DNA of 10,046 bases from an uncultured Burkholderiales bacterium (GTDB taxonomy: Bacteria; Pseudomonadota; Gammaproteobacteria; Burkholderiales; Burkholderiaceae), in contig CAIMWY010000211.1 of NCBI GenBank assembly GCA_903845315.1, positions 1 through 10,046 of the forward strand. Reading direction: 5' to 3'. The translations under genes and the position numbers were made by a program. This document shows, in pieces, positions 7,703 through 10,046 of this stretch (within the stretch, counting starts at the first letter, position 1; every line of letters begins with the position of its first letter). A model generated the notes under the pieces. That model was not told the origin of the DNA. It saw only the letters and a program-made list of their open reading frames with translations, and did no database searches.

Positions 7703-8360
7703 GGGCCAACAACCAATCGTGCAAAGCCCTCACCGAATGCGCCACAAAACGCGGCTTCAAGGGCTCAAACTGATCGTGCGCATGGGCGCCATAGCTCACG
7801 CCCACACTGGCACAGCCAGCGTTGAGCGCCATCTGTAAATCATGGGTGGTGTCACCCACCATCAAAGTGCGCTCAGGCGCCACACCAAACTCGCGCATCA
7901 ACTCGTTCAGCATGCGGGGATGGGGCTTGCCCGCTGTCTCATCCGCAGTGCGAGACCCATCAAACACGCCCTTCAATTCAGACGAATGCAGGGCCTCATC
8001 CAAACCACGACGACTTTTGCCCGTGGCCACCGTGACCCAGTGGTGCCTGGCGCGCAAGGCCTCCAGCATGGGCAACACACCATCAAACAAAGCAATGTCA
8101 TCCATGTGCTGCATGTAATGGTGGCGGTAACGCGCATTGAGCAGTGGGTATTTGTCCTTGGGCACATCCGGTGCGGCATGGGCCAAGGCTGGAATCAAGG
8201 CCATGCCAATCACATACGATGCGGCCTCGTCGCTTGGCTTGAGCCCCCCCACATCCACCACAGCCAACTGGATACAGCGCGTGATGATTTGGGTGGAGTC
8301 AAACAAGGTGCCATCCCAATCGAAGGCAATCAAATCAAATTGACGGGGTCGCAAGGTCAT
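7695..8360 (-). CDS. gph: HAD-IA family phosphatase, phosphoglycolate phosphatase-like
   Basis: This is a haloacid-dehalogenase-type hydrolase that removes phosphate from a small metabolite through an aspartyl-phosphate intermediate. The 221-residue protein has motif I FDWDGTLFDS (nucleophile Asp14, acid/base Asp16), motif II TVATGKS (Thr113), motif III Lys145 in GKPHP, and motif IV MVGDTTHD (Asp170 and Asp174). The helical cap lies at about 22-90, the subfamily IA position. Similarity to Gph is good, but cap residues that set substrate choice cannot be judged here, so phosphoglycolate is only a likely substrate. The open frame runs further upstream into rluC; homology and spacing select the ATG at 8360, 4 bp after the rluC stop, with a weak GAAG before it. 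It overlaps the Rieske gene by 8 bp. Confidence 0.88.
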   Translation of the reverse strand: MTLRPRQFDLIAFDWDGTLFDSTQIITRCIQLAVVDVGGLKPSDEAASYVIGMALIPALAHAAPDVPKDKYPLLNARYRHHYMQHMDDIALFDGVLPMLEALRARHHWVTVATGKSRRGLDEALHSSELKGVFDGSRTADETAGKPHPRMLNELMREFGVAPERTLMVGDTTHDLQMALNAGCASVGVSYGAHAHDQFEPLKPRFVAHSVRALHDWLLAHA

Positions 8361-8364
8361 GGCT

Positions 8365-9378
8365 TCAAAAGTCTTGGGGTTTGGATTGAATCGGTGGCTG
8401 AATCGAATCCACGAAATTCTGCAACTCAGGGGGCAAAGGTGCTTGCAAGGTGATGGGGCGTCCGCTTTGAGGATGCTGAAATTTAAGCTGCCATGCATGC
8501 AAAAACATGCGCTTGAGCCCCAACTTTTGCAGTTGCTTGTTGTGTTCAAAGTCACCGTATTTGTCGTCGCCCGCAATCGGGTGGCCTTGGCTGGCCAGAT
8601 GAACGCGAATTTGGTGGGTGCGTCCTGTCTTGATGGTCACTTCCAACCAGCTGTAAGGCCCCACCGTGCGTGCCACACGCACCAAGGTGATCGAGCGCAT
8701 GCCATTGGGGTCGTCCTTGCCCACCACCTTGACGCGACGCTCCCCCTCACCATCGCCTTTTTCCACGATGTATTTGTGCAGCGGTGCATCGATCACTTTT
8801 TTGTTGGAAGGCCACAGTCCGAGCACCAAGGCCAAATAGGTCTTGCCGGTTTCACGGTCACGGAACTGATCTTGCAGGTGTTTGAGAGCGCTACGCTTTT
8901 TAGCCACCAGCAACACGCCCGAGGTTTCGCGGTCCAGTCGATGCACCAACTCTAGGTTCAAACTGGCCGGCCTAGCCCGACGCAACTGTTCAATCACGCC
9001 AAAGCTCACCCCACTGCCGCCATGCACGGCCACCCCCGCCGGTTTGTCAATCGCGATCAGCGCCTCGTCTTCCATCAGCACAGGAAACTCCCGCGCCGGC
9101 GCCGGGCTGTCTGCCTTGGCGGCCACTTGGGCCGAAATGCGCACAGGGGGCAGGCGCACCAAATCGCCCGCCACCACCCGCTGGTCGGCCGAAGCACGCC
9201 CTTTATTGACCCGCACTTCGCCTGAGCGAATGATCCGGTAAACGTGGGTTTTGGGCACGCCTTTGAGATGGCGCATCAAAAAATTGTCCAAGCGCTGCCC
9301 GGCTGACTCTTCGTCAACAGCGAGGGTTTTCACTGAGGGGGCGTGGGCAGCAGATGCTGCCTCTATAATGTTGTTCAC
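8365..9378 (-). CDS. rluC: 23S rRNA pseudouridine synthase RluC
   Basis: RluC-type enzymes isomerise uridines to pseudouridine in 23S rRNA (positions 955, 2504 and 2580 in E. coli). The 337-residue protein has an N-terminal S4 RNA-binding domain (about 27-80, with RLDNFLMRHL and SGEVRVNKGR). The RluA-type catalytic domain follows: AIDKPAGVAVHGG (109-121), HRLDRETSG (146-154) with catalytic Asp149, and GRTHQIRVHL (252-261). The start is a GTG at 9378 with no clear ribosome binding site. A GTG at 9333 (before KTLAVDEESAG) is a possible shorter start, since the first 15 residues are low in information. It heads the minus-strand operon and diverges from rne, the same arrangement as in E. coli, which supports the RluC assignment over RluD. 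Confidence 0.93.
   Translation of the reverse strand: MNNIIEAASAAHAPSVKTLAVDEESAGQRLDNFLMRHLKGVPKTHVYRIIRSGEVRVNKGRASADQRVVAGDLVRLPPVRISAQVAAKADSPAPAREFPVLMEDEALIAIDKPAGVAVHGGSGVSFGVIEQLRRARPASLNLELVHRLDRETSGVLLVAKKRSALKHLQDQFRDRETGKTYLALVLGLWPSNKKVIDAPLHKYIVEKGDGEGERRVKVVGKDDPNGMRSITLVRVARTVGPYSWLEVTIKTGRTHQIRVHLASQGHPIAGDDKYGDFEHNKQLQKLGLKRMFLHAWQLKFQHPQSGRPITLQAPLPPELQNFVDSIQPPIQSKPQDF
9346..9369 (+). promoter_or_regulatory. Candidate rne promoter -10 with adjoining inverted repeat
   Basis: The plus strand carries a perfect TATAAT at 9364-9369, inside the first codons of rluC and facing rne. Just upstream is an inverted repeat with 7-bp arms, GGCAGCA (9346-9352) and TGCTGCC (9355-9361), where the -35/spacer region would be. 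No TTGACA-like -35 is visible at 16-18 bp, so activity would need an activator or another sigma contact. In rluC mRNA the same repeat forms a hairpin in the alanine-rich start. Assignment rests on position and the -10 match. Confidence 0.35.
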
Positions 9379-9913
9379 CAGCGTTTTGTTCTAAGTGCTT
9401 GATTTAACTGAGATTAGAGCACGTACCAACAAACGCGGTGAGGTCGATGCCCCTTTTGGGCTTGTGATGCAGACCCAGTTCCTAGAGGCTGGATGGCGCG
9501 CACCCCAAGAGATGAGCCGATGCTCAGAAAACACTGAAACGGAATACCCCAAGTTGCTGAAGCTCAGAAAGACTTCAACAACGGATCACAGCGAGAAGCA
9601 AACCCCATGGTTTTGGTAATGATGATGTTGGAACTCTGCACGCAATGGCTTTGGCCGTTGCAATCGCGCAGCGTTGCCCGCATTGCCAACAGCCTGCGGC
9701 CAAGCCCTGCCCCACGTGCGCCAGCTTTTGTCATGGCACAGCCAAGGTCCGGCACACGACTCGCCCCCATCCACACGCCCCCCCACCGTCGCCAGCGCTA
9801 AAGCGCTTGTGCCGGCGGTTTTGGCGGCTTGTTCCCTTCGTTTTCTGACGTTCGTTCCGGCATCGTTGGCCCGTCATGGGCCTGTGATGATTTGAAACGT
9901 GAAGGAATGCATC
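9379..9913 (+). other. rluC-rne divergent gap, probable long rne leader
   Basis: No convincing gene is present in these 535 bp. Open frames exist in several phases, but none has a ribosome binding site or recognisable protein. What can be seen are short hairpins: 9449-9461 (4-bp stem), 9513-9526 (TGAGC/GCTCA), 9557-9567, 9600-9613 (AAACC/GGTTT), 9794-9807 (AGCGC/GCGCT) and 9868-9882 (GGCCC/GGGCC). There is also a 9-bp direct repeat GCTCAGAAA at 9522 and 9562, and a tract at 9753-9793 with 26 C and 5 G in 41 bases. In E. coli rne has a 5' leader of about 360 nt that RNase E uses to control its own mRNA. A similar role here is inferred from gene order and length, not from sequence similarity. 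Confidence 0.5.
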
Positions 9914-10046
9914 ATGAAACGGATGCTGATCAATGCAACCCAGTCGGAAGAGCGCCGATTGGCCATCGTCGATGGACAAAAACTGCTCGACTACGAAATC
10001 GAAATTGAAGGCCGCGAACAGCGCAAAGGCAATATTTACAAAGCCA
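9914..10046 (+). CDS. rne: Ribonuclease E, N-terminal part (cut by window edge)
   Basis: RNase E is the main endonuclease of bulk mRNA decay and rRNA/tRNA processing and the scaffold of the degradosome on the inner membrane. Only the first 44 codons are present, starting [20 protein letters not shown] and containing [15 protein letters not shown], the strongly conserved N-terminus of the RNase E/G family. In RNase E this leads into the S1 domain. The Met-Leu-Ile-Asn-Ala start favours RNase E over RNase G. The ATG at 9914 has a strong GAAGGA with 7 nt spacing; an ATG at 9907 is out of frame. The S1, sensor, DNase-like and zinc-link regions and the C-terminal scaffold lie outside the window. 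Position divergent from rluC agrees with the assignment. Confidence 0.93.
   Translation, partial: MKRMLINATQSEERRLAIVDGQKLLDYEIEIEGREQRKGNIYKA

Noticed and set aside
8361..8576. 72-residue N-terminal extension of the HAD phosphatase
   Set aside because: It lies wholly inside rluC in another frame, and the HAD domain begins right after the ATG at 8360.
9395..9619. 74-codon open frame starting with GTG that spans the first half of the rne leader
   Set aside because: It has no ribosome binding site and matches no family I know. Its length is within chance for this GC content.
9607..9801. 64-codon ATG-started frame (MVLVMMMLEL...) as a possible leader peptide of rne
   Set aside because: No Shine-Dalgarno precedes it. 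The later part is Pro/Arg/Ala-rich as expected from random C-rich sequence, and overlapping frames in the same region look equally open.

Overview
The window is a stretch of bacterial chromosome, most likely from a betaproteobacterium of the order Burkholderiales, family Comamonadaceae (Limnohabitans/Polaromonas/Rhodoferax-like). This rests on the gene order, the protein wording recalled from those groups and a moderately high GC content; the species is an inference. Almost all of it is core housekeeping sequence, densely packed. I see no mobile element, CRISPR array, phage gene, tRNA or rRNA.

Left block (1-4882, minus strand). Read 5'->3' on the minus strand this is yceD - rpmF - plsX - fabH - fabD - fabG - acpP, the classic ribosomal protein L32 / fatty acid synthesis cluster. 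PlsX, FabD, FabH, FabG and acyl carrier protein carry out or feed type II fatty acid and phospholipid synthesis. YceD and L32 belong to the ribosome. acpP runs off the left edge. A hairpin plus T-run sits between rpmF and plsX, inside what should be one operon.

Middle plus-strand pair (4910-6264). A YceF-type Maf nucleotide pyrophosphatase is divergent from yceD, with almost no space between the two start codons. It is translationally coupled by ATGA to a tetrapyrrole-methylase-family methyltransferase that resembles RsmI but departs from it at the N-terminus. A perfect 9-bp-stem hairpin closes the pair against the convergent next operon.

Right block (6307-9378, minus strand). Read 5'->3' it is rluC - HAD phosphatase (gph-like) - small Rieske protein - S49 signal-peptide-peptidase-like protease (sppA). 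Spacings are short or overlapping, so it is probably one operon headed by the 23S rRNA pseudouridine synthase.

Right edge (9379-10046). A 535-bp gap with no convincing gene separates rluC from the divergent rne (RNase E), of which only the first 44 codons are present. The rluC/rne divergent arrangement matches E. coli, where rne has a long autoregulatory leader. Here the gap holds several short hairpins and a C-rich, G-poor tract, and a perfect TATAAT preceded by a 7-bp-arm inverted repeat lies just inside the rluC start. This leader is the part most worth a second look. I found no obviously novel multi-gene system.
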